Assembly: GCA_037576195.1 (NCBI GenBank)
Contig: CM075101.1
Span: 1,116,001-1,180,000 of the forward strand
Direction: 5' to 3'
Length of the DNA: 64,000 nt
Source: Phytoseiulus persimilis
Lineage: Eukaryota > Arthropoda > Arachnida > Mesostigmata > Phytoseiidae
A model generated the notes under the pieces. The model saw only the letters and a program-made list of their open reading frames with translations. It made no database searches and had not been told where the DNA came from. This document shows positions 1-12,200 of this stretch, in pieces. Both the position numbers and the translations under genes were made by a program. Numbering within the stretch: the stretch's first letter is position 1; every line of letters starts with the position of its first letter.

Positions 1-1252
1 TTTAACATCGGCCGGATCGGCTTCCCCACGAGATGAGGTCCGACAAACTACTTTGTCTTCATTGAAGGCTAAGCGGGGTTTCGCGAAGATTGGAGTGAAA
101 ATGGAATGGGATCGTATTTCTAACCAATAGTTACGAATCCGTCTGGATTCATTCCCTTCAAGTACACACCGTCCTAGCGGTATGGGTACGTCTGGGGGAC
201 GTCCCATGAGTGTGTTTTCATGAATCAATGATCTCATATAAATCGGAAACGTAAATATTTTGTGTGACTGGATTTCTCGGTGAGCCCTCCGCAATGGCAT
301 TATTCCATTGATCGAGCTCGATTAGGAGCAGCCGATTGCTATGGAGTAGGGGGAGCAAGGTAGACGAGCAACATTGTTAGTCCGACCTTTTCAGTTTGAG
401 TATACGAGGAGATTCTCCTGTCGAATTCTATCTGCGTCTGAAAATGAGCAATCTGCGTTGTGCTATCCTCTCAGCCTTTGATATCATCGATGACCGTGCT
501 TCACAGTCATCATTTGTACTTGAACCATTGCTCTGGAGGAACAGTCTCGAGCGGTGAGTCCCAGGTGTTATCGCATCTCCATGAACCTCCGAATCGAATG
601 AGCCCATTGAAATCGTATAGGAAATCAGGAACAAAATAGGACGATGATAGGGATCATTGTAGTTCTGATGAGACCCTGGATTGAGCAAACTTACAGGAAA
701 AACTTACATTTTGAAGTCAGCGCCACACGAATATGGCGCCCTTCCCCTTCCTCCCCCCCCCCTCCCATGTAAACATCAGATAACCCATGTCACGCTCCCT
801 CCATATGACGAGAATTCGTCCCCGCTGAACGCAAAACAAATGCTCTGTCCAAGCAGAACCAGTTGGGTCTCCCGAGGAGCTGATGCGAGATCAGTTTTTC
901 GACCCGGAAAAAGGTCTCACGGGCAACCCCTTCAATTACTGATTACTGAGTTTGAATCTTCCCGCCCTTGGCCCGAGGAAACGGTAAGCCTAAACAGAGT
1001 CCTCCTCTTTATTGTTTCGTCGGAGCTTCTATCTCCAACAAAATATCCTCAGAAAATAAATCGATCAGCTCTTGAAGCTTCTGGTTGGTAATTATCCTGC
1101 GATAGTCTGAGCTGAAACAAATTCTCTCTCCCGTCGAGCTAAGCCTCGTGGGAAGATCAATCGGCGCAGGCTGGGCGTTGCTTTCGCTCCGACCGGTACC
1201 ACCTGGAGAGCTACGAGGGAGGCCTGGTCGTGCGACGCAAAACTTGGCCAAA
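1..1252. other. Upstream region of the Y-box gene, no gene seen
   Basis: No open frame here matches a family I recognise. The last 100-150 bases before the ATG at 1253 are probably 5' UTR of the Y-box gene, and its promoter should lie here. No TATA box or other core element could be called with confidence. Confidence 0.5.
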
Positions 1253-4200
1253 ATGACGGATTCAGCGGTGCAAGCAGAGCAACAGGGCGACATTGAGAAC
1301 AAGGAAGCCGCGCCTGAGCAACAGCCGAAAAAGATCATTGGTAAGTCGACGTTTTACCTCGAAATTAGCCGATTTCCTTCTGGGTGGAATCTTCAGCCCT
1401 GAGCGGCTGTGGCGGCGCCAGTGGTGATCACACTCACAGACACCATGGCTGACTGAGCGAGTATAAGCCACGCTCAGCACTCTTCCTCTGCTTGTCAGTC
1501 AAAACTAGCAGCCTAATCACCGTCGTCTCTTGGGATCAACTATATGATTCCAAAGGAAGAGATTATGATAACCGGAGCATGGTTCTCTCCCGTGGTTTAC
1601 CCGCAACTTTCCCTCCACGAGCTCCTGGTTGATCCCAGACAAGCTCGCTGTGGGGCTCATAGTGCTTCGATTCCTCTCACTGGTTCCGATGTACTCCTAG
1701 TGAAAGGAGATTGAATTCTTGGAATAGTCAATACGCAGTCCTCCCGCGGTATAGCGCTACGCTCCCGAAATGGCAATAGGAGCCGCCTAAAGGAAGAGTG
1801 AAGGCGGTCGATGCGATGGTCGCGCTGTTTAGTGCTCGTTGATCGCCGGTTCCTACAGACAGCTTTTGAGCTCGGTCTACGACGGTTCTCCCGCTCTGAA
1901 TTCCCAAATTTCGCCGGAGAGCTCGATCATAACTACTCCGGTCAACCTCTCTCGTGGTTACCCCGGTCCGCGTCGGCGCAAGCGGGGCAGTTTTTGTTGT
2001 TAACAAAATGACCCCAGCACTAGTTGTGCCACCGACCGGCGCCGTCAGCTGCAATAAGCGCGACAATGAGTCGCCGCAGTCAGACGGCAACAAGTAGGGA
2101 AAAGAAAACGCGGGAAGTGTTTCGACTCTCTGACTCCCTGGTTTGCTAGCTTGCTCTCTTGTCTATCTGCCGGCCGGCCCGTTCGTCTGCCAGTCCGATG
2201 GGTTGGCTGACTGAGGGACATACAGACAGACAGTTAAGCAAGCACACAGCCGGCGAAGAAATAGAAGACGACGAACCAAGCCAGCTATTCTTAGAAACGT
2301 TCAGGTTAGAGGAAGCGCTGCCTTTTTCTCGCATTTCATATTCTCCTCGGGGTAGACGCCGACTCCGCCAGTAGCCCATCTGAAGCTGCACTCTGGATGA
2401 AAAAACAAATGTATCAACAACGAGAAACTTGATCCTCACAAGATACTGTTGTGTTGGCGCTCCTCTGAGCAAGGAGCGTGGACTTGGATCGTTTTCTTGT
2501 TGGAGAGACCCGCCTCAACAGATATTCTATCAGGCTACGGTCTGGAGGATCTATTTGGCAGCCTCGATTTTGCGAAGTGAGGCACTGGGGTGTATGCAAT
2601 GGATTCGCGCGCGAGCGAGATGTTCCCTTCGCTTTGGGAGCTCTGCTGAAGCTGATTATTTTCGAGAAGATCAGCTTCAATGTCTCTCGCCGGAGAGGTG
2701 CAGATGGGGAGGATAGAAGAATTTCTACCTTCGAGATCTCAACCCTTTGAAACACGTGCCTGTGGGATTGCCCCTATCAAAGAAACCTTCCAACTTAGGA
2801 ACGGCGCTTATGAAGTCGCTGAGTTCCGTTCTCAAGCAGAACGCAACGCGAGTTCGGCCTTCAACTAGCAACTTCACTAGCTGCTTCGTCCGCACACACC
2901 AGGACGAAAAAAGAGCCAGAACTGTTGTTGGCTCGGCTCCGCTGCTGAAGATGATGGGGAATGCGATGTTGCCTGGCGTCGCTCGCTTGTGCATTCATTC
3001 GTCGGTCGGTCCCGACGTTCGCTAGTTCGTTCGCAGTTAGCTCAGCTAGTTGAAGTTTTCTGTCGTTGCCCGGAGCTTTGTTGTTGTTAATGCTACGCTG
3101 GCCGACCGTCTGGTTGACTAACAGAGGCCATTCCTCCGTCGCGCTGTAGATTATTGAGCGTTGATCGAGGAGAATCTCGAGAACAGACACTGAGATGCGG
3201 TCGGAAATCGCATTTTCTTTATCTCTGAAGGACTTGAAGCAAATCGAGGGTCAGCTCACCACCCTGGTTACGGCAGCGTGCACCAAGATGGACGAGCGAG
3301 AGTCGACCAGAACGTTACGGTTATGGGCACGGCTACAAGCAAGCCAGCCTGAGCCTCGGAGTCCATATTCGTTGAATCTCGTATCATTCACTGTGCGGAG
3401 GGGAATCACATTCGTTTTTATTTCCAGCTGAACGTGTGCGGGGAACAGTCAAGTGGTTCAACGTTAAGAATGGCTACGGTTTCATCAACCGCAATGACAC
3501 GAAGGAAGACATCTTCGTCCACCAAACAGCCATCATGAAGAACAACCCCCAAAAGGCCGTCAGATCTGTCGGCGAGGGCGAGGAGGTTGAATTTGATGTG
3601 GTCGTTGGTGAAAAAGTGAGTCCCTTCTTTCCATATTCAGCTATTTCATTGCGAGACTTCGGGATCCCGTAACGTCGATCGGTCCTCGACATTCACGGCT
3701 GATGTTGTCGCTCGTTCCTTAGTGGAGCTCACTTCTGATACTTTTCTTGTCGCCTTCTTCCCCCAGGGCAATGAAGCCTCAAACGTGACTGGCCCTGAGG
3801 GCGCCCCTGTTCAGGGCAGTCCTTACGCAGCCAATCGTCGAAGCGGCGGTGGTGGTGGCGGTGGATTCCGGAGTGGTCAGGGCGGAAGATACTCTCAGCG
3901 GCGTCGGGGGCCTCCCAGAGATCGCAGAAGCAAGGGCGATGATAAAGAAGACGGATACGAAGATGAAGATGCTGGCGAACGGCCCCCGCCCGCTAGGCGT
4001 TCCGGTGGCCGCGGTGGTCGCGGCGGCTCCGGAGGCAGGGGTGCTTTCCGCTCTGGCCCCCCAAGACCCGTTCCCCGCAGAAGACGCGACGATGATGACG
4101 TTGATGGAGAAGCACCTCGCAGAGATCAGGGTCGTGGAGGACCACGTCGTGGAGGTGGTGGTTACGGTGGCGGCGGTTACGGCGGCGGAGGAGGTCGCGG

Positions 4201-4919
4201 AGGAAGCGGTGGTGGTGGTGCACGCAGACCCCCTGCTAGGAGACCACCTCGTTCCGATACCGATGGCGAATACGACGGTAAGATTGCGTCTGAATCTTGA
4301 TTACCAGATAAAACTGCTAACCGAATCATGGGAAACTTCGGGATGGATGTCTGGCGGAGTTGGGAGGCCGAAGAACCATCATTCGCGTTCTCTTGCAGCC
4401 AAGTGAAGTCGGCTGTGACTTTGATTTGTGGGAAAGACGCCTAGGCACCGCAAGAAAGGATTTTTTTTTTGGAATAAAAGACAGTTTCTCCTAGCCGCAT
4501 TAAATCGATTGTCGAATCACATGCTTGATATAACAAGAGTTCGATGGTTCCTCCTTACCATGGAAGGCGATCGACGAGAACGGATCACCAGAGGATCGTC
4601 TTCTCGTGTTCGATGGTTCTGTCGCTCTCTTGTCACGCTCTCGGACTGGCAATTGAAACGCACATTCCATTCATCCGTTGCAGGAAGTGACCGCGACCAC
4701 CGTGACGACGGAGATCGTGCCCCGCGCCGTGGAGGCAGAGGAGGTGGAGGCGGTGGTCCCCGCAGAGGAGGAGGAGACAGAGGCGGAGGCGGCGGTGGTG
4801 GACCCCGCTCCAGTGGTGGCTTCGGCGGCGGCGGCCGACCCGGAGGACGCGGCGGCCGTGGTCCTCCCAGGGGCCGTGGTCCCCGTGATCACCACAACGG
4901 CGACGGTGGAGACAACTAA
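1253..4919 (+). CDS. yps: Y-box / cold-shock domain RNA-binding protein
   Basis: Four exons join in phase: 1253-1340, 3428-3615, 3767-4277 and 4684-4919, giving 340 residues. Introns are GT-AG (donors GTAAGT, GTGAGT, GTAAGA). Residues about 31-100 form a single cold-shock domain with RNP1 (NGYGFIN, 44-50) and RNP2 (IFVHQ, 58-62), in the long Y-box form that includes NRNDTKED. The rest is an extended low-complexity tail of Arg-Gly-Gly and Gly runs broken by acidic and basic patches, as in YBX1 and the fly protein Yps. Proteins of this family coat mRNA in cytoplasmic mRNPs and control translation, stability and localisation. Intron 1 is about 2.1 kb, the others 150-410 bp. The RGG exons are GC-rich, so other frames also stay open there. 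The start ATG (context aaaATGa) gives the usual short acidic N-terminus. Assignment to the family is secure; the symbol is by homology. Confidence 0.95.
1341..3427 (+). other. Large first intron of the Y-box gene
   Basis: This is a 2,087-bp intron with a GTAAGT donor and a TTTCCAG acceptor. No exon, repeat or RNA gene was recognised in it. Long first introns often hold enhancers, but nothing specific is visible. Confidence 0.6.
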
Positions 4920-5594
4920 ACCCTCTCGTCAGTGAGCCCGCTATGTCCACGATAGTCAGCCCCGAAGTATTCAATCTGGGTGAATGATGAGGCAGACAGG
5001 CAGGCAGACACTCAGACAGAACGGACGAATATTTTCTATCTCTATCAGCAGCAGGCAGAACCATACAAACAAAGAAACAAACATACATACATATAAACAA
5101 GCAAAGCAACCAGCAAAGTGTGTGTAGCTCTCAGCAGCCCGTCAAAACGCTAACCAGAACGTAATAATCACAGCAGAAAGCCCGCCAAGGACAAGAGCGT
5201 TCTCACGAGGATGCGACTAAATTAACTCCACTCGGGAAGCTCGTCCAACTCATCCTCTGATTGACTCGCTCGACTGGAAAGTCCGCGCCGTCGAACCGGA
5301 GATGGTGACCGTGACGAGATAATCGACCACCCCAACTCGAGTGAACCATCGAATCACTCGATCGACGCCAACTGAATCGACGGAGCAGCCCTCCAACGAT
5401 CGATCCGAAAGCCAGTACTTCGATTCGAACGACGAGAGGAAAGTCCAACGCAGAGGAGGTTTCCTTGCTAAGTACGCCTTCAGCTCTCCCCAAAGTACCC
5501 TTCACGACAAGCAAGATTGAATGAAGCCTCCTTTCTCTTCTCACTCCTCTCTGATATTGTCCTCGACGGGTTGATGTCGCCCGCTATCCAACTG

Positions 5595-5680
5595 CAACCA
5601 ACAACAACAACAACTACTACGACAGCAACAACAAACAAACAAATAAACATCAAAAACAACAACAACATCGTCAACAACAT
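5595..5680 (+). repeat. CAA-rich low-complexity tract
   Basis: Near-continuous CAA/ACA triplets interrupted by ACT, CAT and AAAC. It is the densest of several such tracts in the Y-box 3' flank. Confidence 0.85.
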
Positions 5681-5918
5681 TTATGTACTCTACTACTCAG
5701 CTATCGAAGACTATCTTCGATTTAGAAACAAACGACAGAACAGCAGCATGAGCATAAAAAGCATAAGCACCCGTCGTCAACAGGCCGAGTCGCGCGCCCG
5801 TTCAACACCCGGATACCCGTCGCCCATTCCCACGTCCTCACGCAATGGCTTCTGAAAACTCTCAAAACTCCTGCACTTCTCTACGACATCCAAAACATCT
5901 GAAAACAGAATCAAGCGA

Positions 5919-6157
5919 CATCAACAGCAGCAGCTACAACAACAACAAGAACAACGACGACGATGATTCACAACCAACAAGTGTTTCGGTAAAGCTATAG
6001 AATGTTTGAGTCGCGCGGGGGGGTGGGTCGGGCCGAGCGTAGAGTGTTCGGGTGTTCTCACCATCTAAGACAAGCGCATCCTCTTCTGGCGCAGCCGCAC
6101 TTGCAGCTGCAACAGCAACACCAGAAATCACAGCATCATCAACATTAACAACAATGC
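5919..6157 (+). repeat. Interrupted CAG/CAA tracts
   Basis: CAG and CAA triplet runs at about 5919-5962 and 6090-6157, separated by unique sequence. They have the same C/A-rich plus-strand composition as the tract at 5595. Confidence 0.7.
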
Positions 6158-7262
6158 TATGATGGTTGCTACTGGAACGAAAACGACAGCTACCTTGACT
6201 CAACTCGACCACGAAGCGAGCTTTAACAGCAAGTGAAAAGAAATTCCCACAGTACCGAACAAATCAACATCGACTTGACTTTCCCAAACTCTGTGTAGCG
6301 ATGCGCTTGTCTTGTTGCCACCCCAACCAATGTCAATCTATGTAGAGAAAGCGATCATGTTTCAAGAAATGATGATGATGAAGATAACGATGCAGTGCTC
6401 GCATATCCTCTCCTGAAAAGGCTCCGTCATCTGACCTTCTGTCAACCTTCGATCGGTCGATTGGAACTTCAAGGGTTTCAAGTTGGCATCTACATCGATG
6501 ACTAGAACAAATAAATCCATCTGAAGGAGCAAGTCTCATTCAAGCGGAAAATATACATCGAAGTCTCTTCCTTCTCACAACAACCAACGTTTCCCGTGCG
6601 GACCACGGAGTGGCCGCGAGTGTATCCTCTGAGGACACTCGCGGACTCAGGGAAGAAAAGCTCTGGCCGATCGCTTTCAGCAGCCCTGCTCCGATCTCGA
6701 TTCTCTGAATATTCGTCATCGCGGTTTGATCACGGCGATGTTACTGTATTGAGAATCATGCATGGTCTCACTCCTACCATGAATAAATGAGCCGATGTGG
6801 TAGCCTAGCGGAGGTTGGTCGTCGGAAAACCCGGCGAGAGAGCTCCAAGTCCAAGGTTCCCGGCCTTTTCAACCTCGACCTGCTGAGACGTCCTCGTTTC
6901 GGTTTTCGCTCCCCTCTCTCTCCCTCGTCGACCCACTCAGAAAATCGGTTCCGAGGATCTGGGAACAAGTTTCTCTGGGCTGGATCACGATCACTGCCTC
7001 GTTAGCGCTCCACAAGGGAGGTTTATGCGAGCACTAGATACTCGAGCTAAATAATGATCCTGATCGAATGTGACCAACAACCTCTCACCGCATGGGTATG
7101 TCTTCCGCAACTTCGGATTCATTGAATCACCTCCTTGACAAGGCGTCCCATTTACGCCATTTGAGACTTTAGAGAACGCTGAAACCAAACCAACACCACC
7201 AAAAAACCACTATCAAGAATATTCCTCATCTCACACCGTGTCGGCTACATAGACACCTACTA

Positions 7263-7407
7263 AGACAAAAAGTTCAACATCAACATCTACAACTACAACA
7301 ACTACAGAAAAGAAAAAGAATTACAACCATAATAACAACAACAAATAAATTCGAAACAAGTAACAACATCCACAGCAGCAACATCGACAACAATTACTAC
7401 AACAAAA
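7263..7407 (+). repeat. CAA/ACAAC-rich tract with AATAAA
   Basis: About 145 bases almost free of G on the plus strand, made of CAACAT, CTACAA and AACAAC units. An AATAAA near 7346 lies inside and another lies just downstream near 7471, so this could be the distal end of a long Y-box 3' UTR. Confidence 0.7.
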
Positions 7408-9215
7408 TGTCCGCCGTGCTACCATATAGCAGGAGTGAAATACGATAAAAATTTGGGTAAAAATTTGAAAAATAAATCATTGCTCTTCTAGATCGATATC
7501 TCCGATGCGCTAAAAAGCGAGTCGTCTCAGTAGACTTGGATTGTGGTGGAACGTTATGTTCCGCCACTCGTTTCACCCAACCTCAACCTCTAATTGAATG
7601 TCACAAACCCACAATTACACACTGATCTCTCCGTTGAATCAGTCGAACAGCAACTCGCTCCTAGAGAGAGAGAGGGAGGGGGCACAATCAAACTGTACAA
7701 CAAAAGCTTACGCAAATGTAAGAGCGAACAACCAATGATCAGATCAATAAGCGCAGGGAGATATGAACTGGAAGAGCAGTTTGTTTTCAAAAAATCTCGA
7801 AAGTTTTCTCTCTTGATGATCTTCATGGTAGGAATACCATGCAGGCGGGTACTCTCCTGGGAGTTTGTCTCCCCATCATTCGGCTCTCGACAGTGCTAAC
7901 CTTCAGCAACGTGGATGGAAATCTCGTCCACGTGGATTCAACATGCTTGGGGGTGGACTCCCCCGCCACCTTAGCTTGCCAAGCTATGCAACTTCTAGGT
8001 TTCTCTTAGGTCGCTTGTTGCGGATATTTCTCAGCCGATGAATTTCACTAGCGCGGCTGAATCACGTATCATTCGATGTGATGGCGCTCATTGCTTGGTA
8101 CCCAGCAGGAGCTTCACTCCGCCCCTGCCGAACCGATTTGCTCTTCGAATTCGGGAATCTATCAAAGGCAGGAGCCTGCGCCCAGCAGGCAGCGCCCTGC
8201 TCTCTAAATGAATTGCGCTCCCCCGAATTTCATCTGGTGTTACACCAACCTGTCACCGCTCGGAGCAGGTATGATTCTTCAGGATGAGGTTTCAGCCGAA
8301 CTGGTAGGGAAGAGTGTCGTCAGGAAGAGCGGATCCAAGGTTCCGTTCACAAATGCATAGCTCGCTCCAACCCTTGAGAACCTCCGTTCGTCGCACCGAG
8401 CTCTCTTCCTCGCTACAGCCAGGGTGAACAAGGAATCATGCAATTCCCGATCTACCACTCCTGACACTGACTAGAGTCCTCCTTACGGATCAATTAAGAC
8501 CGCATTCGATTTTCCCGCAGACGAATACTTCAGATGTTTATTGGTTCTATTCCATCGAGCGCCCTCTCGATCGTTCGTTAGCAAAATCCGTTGGGATTTG
8601 TGTTTGGCGAAGTCACAGTATCGCATGGTTATCGCGCACAGTGAGTTGATCTATACCCTCTCTCGAAGTTTGCTCCTGAATTTGGCATTTGCACTTGCTG
8701 TGGAGCAAAATCAGAGAGAAATCCCGCTTCGGAACAACAAGACAAGTTTTGACACTTTCGAACAAGGTTAATTTCGTAGTGGACAGTAGTTTCCGCCGAG
8801 TGCGGTTGGTGACCCCGGATTCGCCAAGAATAGGCCCCCCACCAATGCCGGAACTCGGGCATCACAGGATATCTCCTCAGACAGTATACACATCAAGATT
8901 TCGCGCTACTCTACATAGGCCCTCAACACGCTGATCAGACGTTCTGGAATTAGGATTAATGCCTTCCTCTAGACTAGCGTGGCCCTTGCAGAGTGCGTTC
9001 TCTCAAGATCCCATGTTTTTTGCCGGTTACATTCATTTCAAGTTCGTATCCGCTCGGTGATTCTTGAGTCTCTCGAAATCGAAGGCAAGACGGCTCATGC
9101 CAGTTGGTGAACGCAACTCTGTGTGGTCATGACTCTCAGAGCGATTTCCTCCTCCATGGAATCCGGGATATCCTCTGATTCTATACCTTCGCAGTCGCTC
9201 TAAGAATTCTGACAT

Positions 9216-12200
9216 CTAGAGGTGTGTCATTTCCATCGCTGGGTTGTCATGACCGATGTCTTTCAACGCTATCGGGTGCGCATTCTCTCCGTTGTTTTGA
9301 TGGTTGTCCTGAGTTCCTCGCTCGAGGTCTGGCTTATGATCCAAAGACGACGGCTCGATGCGCTGGGAGAACAACGGGCGATCTTCAGTGTCAAGTGCTA
9401 CACTCACGCTACGGCATTTACGCTAATGGTAAGATTATTCAGTCAATAAATTCGATGGAGAGATGACCTCCCAGATGGGTCACTCACCGGCTTGTGTAGT
9501 TCATCTCGCAGATCAATTCCGACGACGTGGTCTCGAGCGACACTGAGCACAACCAGGAAAAGCTATAAATGCGAACACGGAGCGTGGGTAGCTGTTTGCG
9601 GAATCAGACGCTTTGGAGTTGGAATGAAATCTCGACTGACTGACGCATTTGCGAAAAATTAACTCACCCCGACCGACAGGATGAAGGCAATCCATCCGGT
9701 TGAATATTCATAGCCCTCCAAGTCAAGCAGTACCCCACCGATGATTGGTCCAGCGAAACCACTGCCCAAGGGAAATTCACAGAAGATTGTGAGAGTTCTG
9801 AGAAATTCTCAGTGGCGATACCGCCCTGATTTCTGTGCTCATGATGCCAGAAGACGATCAATGGAAGAAAAACGATTACCCGAGCGAGAAAGCCGACGAG
9901 AAGATGCCCGCCAGTAGAGCGTAAGTGCTGAAGTCGTCCTCGAAGCCTTTTCGCTGCCTGTGATCGAGGAGAAATCAATGCATGCATTCGAGTACGGTCT
10001 GACTCATAGTAACTTTTGAGTACCAAATCAATGAAGTGCCTGAGAGGGTTGTCACTCACGTGAGGAATGCCAACGAGTGCATGAAGCTGCAGACGTACAT
10101 GGCTCCGTCACCGAAGCCCATGAGACCCTGAGCGAGCAATACTATCCACAATTGTCTAGAAGGAAGTGAGATTTTCTGACGCTCCGACTACGTAACCATG
10201 AGGTTCTGAATGATAAATTCGAAGCTCGCGGCGTTGCATTCCCTGGCCTTGGATACAGTATACTCCAAACGGAAGATTCATGTCCTCACATTTTGAAGCT
10301 GAACCACGGCACGGGACCACAGATCAGGAGAGCCGCCAAAGCGACGGAGCCTCCCAACAGGACGAAATATCGCGAGTCAGGCTGAAAGAGAACGATGATG
10401 GGTGCTTGGCATTAACGGCAGCTGTAGAACCGTCATCAAGAAATCCTCTCAATAGAATATCGATTAGGCCGTCATGATTTGGGAGAGAGTGAGCATACCA
10501 CTTTTCTGCAGAAGGCTCCCCAAGAAATGCTGGAAATAGCGTAAATCCCACCGGGAACGATGAAGCAAGCTCCTTTCGCAGACTCTGACAGCCCGAATTG
10601 GCTCAAGTGGATTGATAGGGTTGCTTCGTTGAAGCCGATTATGATGAAACACACGACCACCATGAGGTAGTCGAGGATGATCTGAAGACGACGACCATTG
10701 AACACTTGAAACGAGACCTATTCGTCGCCTCGACGCCTACTTCGACCCAATCAAGTTCGACTTCGAGACTCGGATAAAGATGGCGCTATGGAAATATGCT
10801 ACAGAAATCTCCTCGCAGGCTTACCTGGGGCACGTAGAGATCTTTCAGGCCCTTCCCGGGCGCATCTCCTTGTGACTCTGAATTCCAAGATAGACGATAG
10901 GAGTCAATCTGGAGTTGTATATGAATGTTTTCCGAGGGACTTCGGGAGCTCTACTTCAACTCGTGTAGCAAATTGCGCTTACTTAATTCTGGCAGAAACA
11001 TCAATGTGATGAAAGCAAACAAGATTGTTGCTATTCCGAACGTCAGAAACGGGACCGTGTAGCCACCTAACTATAAAAATAGTGGGTTCAATGATGAGAA
11101 TGGGAGAGTCTACAAGACACGATGTATGTGACGTTATATGAGAGTCACTGATGCTCCAACAGGCTTTAATATCAACCAGCGCATCGCGGTTGATCTGAGA
11201 GTCCTTCAGGAGGGAAAAACTACTGCCATCTTGATTTTGTTCAGCTGTAGTACATAAGAGCGCTCTCGTGATCTCGTTGACAGGGATCACTCTCCTTGAG
11301 CATCAACTGACGGAGTCCTAAGGTGGAGGAACTAGAGACTCGAGCTTGTAGCGCCCTGTCGTGCGATTTCAGCGTCGGACTCAATAATCGCTACGAGTTC
11401 TTTGTGTCTGCGGAGAGAATGGCGATCAAGCAAACTCACGTCGTACAAAGCTCCACCGAGAGTCGGTCCAACCATGATCCCCACGCCGAATATGGTTTCG
11501 ATCAAGGGCTGGGGAACGAAACAACATAGGTGAGACACTCGAGTCAGATGCAAGAACAAATTCCCAGAAGAGTTCTGGGAACGAGCTGTTATTCCGTCTC
11601 TGTGAGCGCCAGAAAGACGTTCGTTGCGGGATGAGTATTTCCAAGCGGTACGGAATCCATTCATAGATAGATTGAGCATTAGCTGTCAGGTTGTCGCAGA
11701 GGAAGACTGTGTCGGACAGATGTGATTTCTGACGGCGCTTCGATCGACCCAACGTCTTGGAGATAGATCACGTCTCTGAGTGAAAACCATGTATCGAGAA
11801 TGCCAACAGCTCTCTCGAGGCACAGGGATGATTTCCTCGGCTCAATTTTCGAGACCCATAGAAGGCGAGAAATCTTGGTTAAGCTATCTGGCAGCGAGCA
11901 ACACTCACCACAAAGAAGTGAACTCGTTCCGAGAATTCAGATGAGGCAATGGCATAGTAGCAAGTGATTGATGCCGAGAATCCGATAGCTTCAAAAAACC
12001 TGATCAAGACACCAAGCGCGAAGAACCAATTCGAGTCGTTGACGTACTGCAAAGCCCTGTAGATAAATGGTCGCCATTAAGATCGACTCCGTCGGTCTTT
12101 GTCAGCGGCGAGCGGTCGAAAGAATGAATCCTGTTCCCGACGTCGTGTTATCAGTGGTCAAGTGATTGCATGCCCACGTTCGATCGGATACATTCTGAGG

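Larger units (their letters stand above)
4920..9215. other. Y-box 3' flank and intergenic region
   Basis: No coding gene is supported. The proximal part (to about 7.5 kb) is probably Y-box 3' UTR. It has repeated CAA/CAG-rich tracts on the plus strand and several AATAAA motifs (for example near 5641, 6508, 7346 and 7471), so the true polyadenylation site cannot be chosen from sequence alone. From about 7.5 to 9.2 kb I see nothing definite apart from the 3' flank of the minus-strand transporter. Confidence 0.5.

Noticed and set aside
3849-4406. Long alternative-frame ORFs across the Y-box RGG exons (also 4678-4935 + and 4633-5109 -)
   Set aside because: GGN-rich codons keep the other frames free of stops. 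The products are Val/Ala/Glu or His/Arg low complexity with no family, and the cold-shock frame explains the locus.
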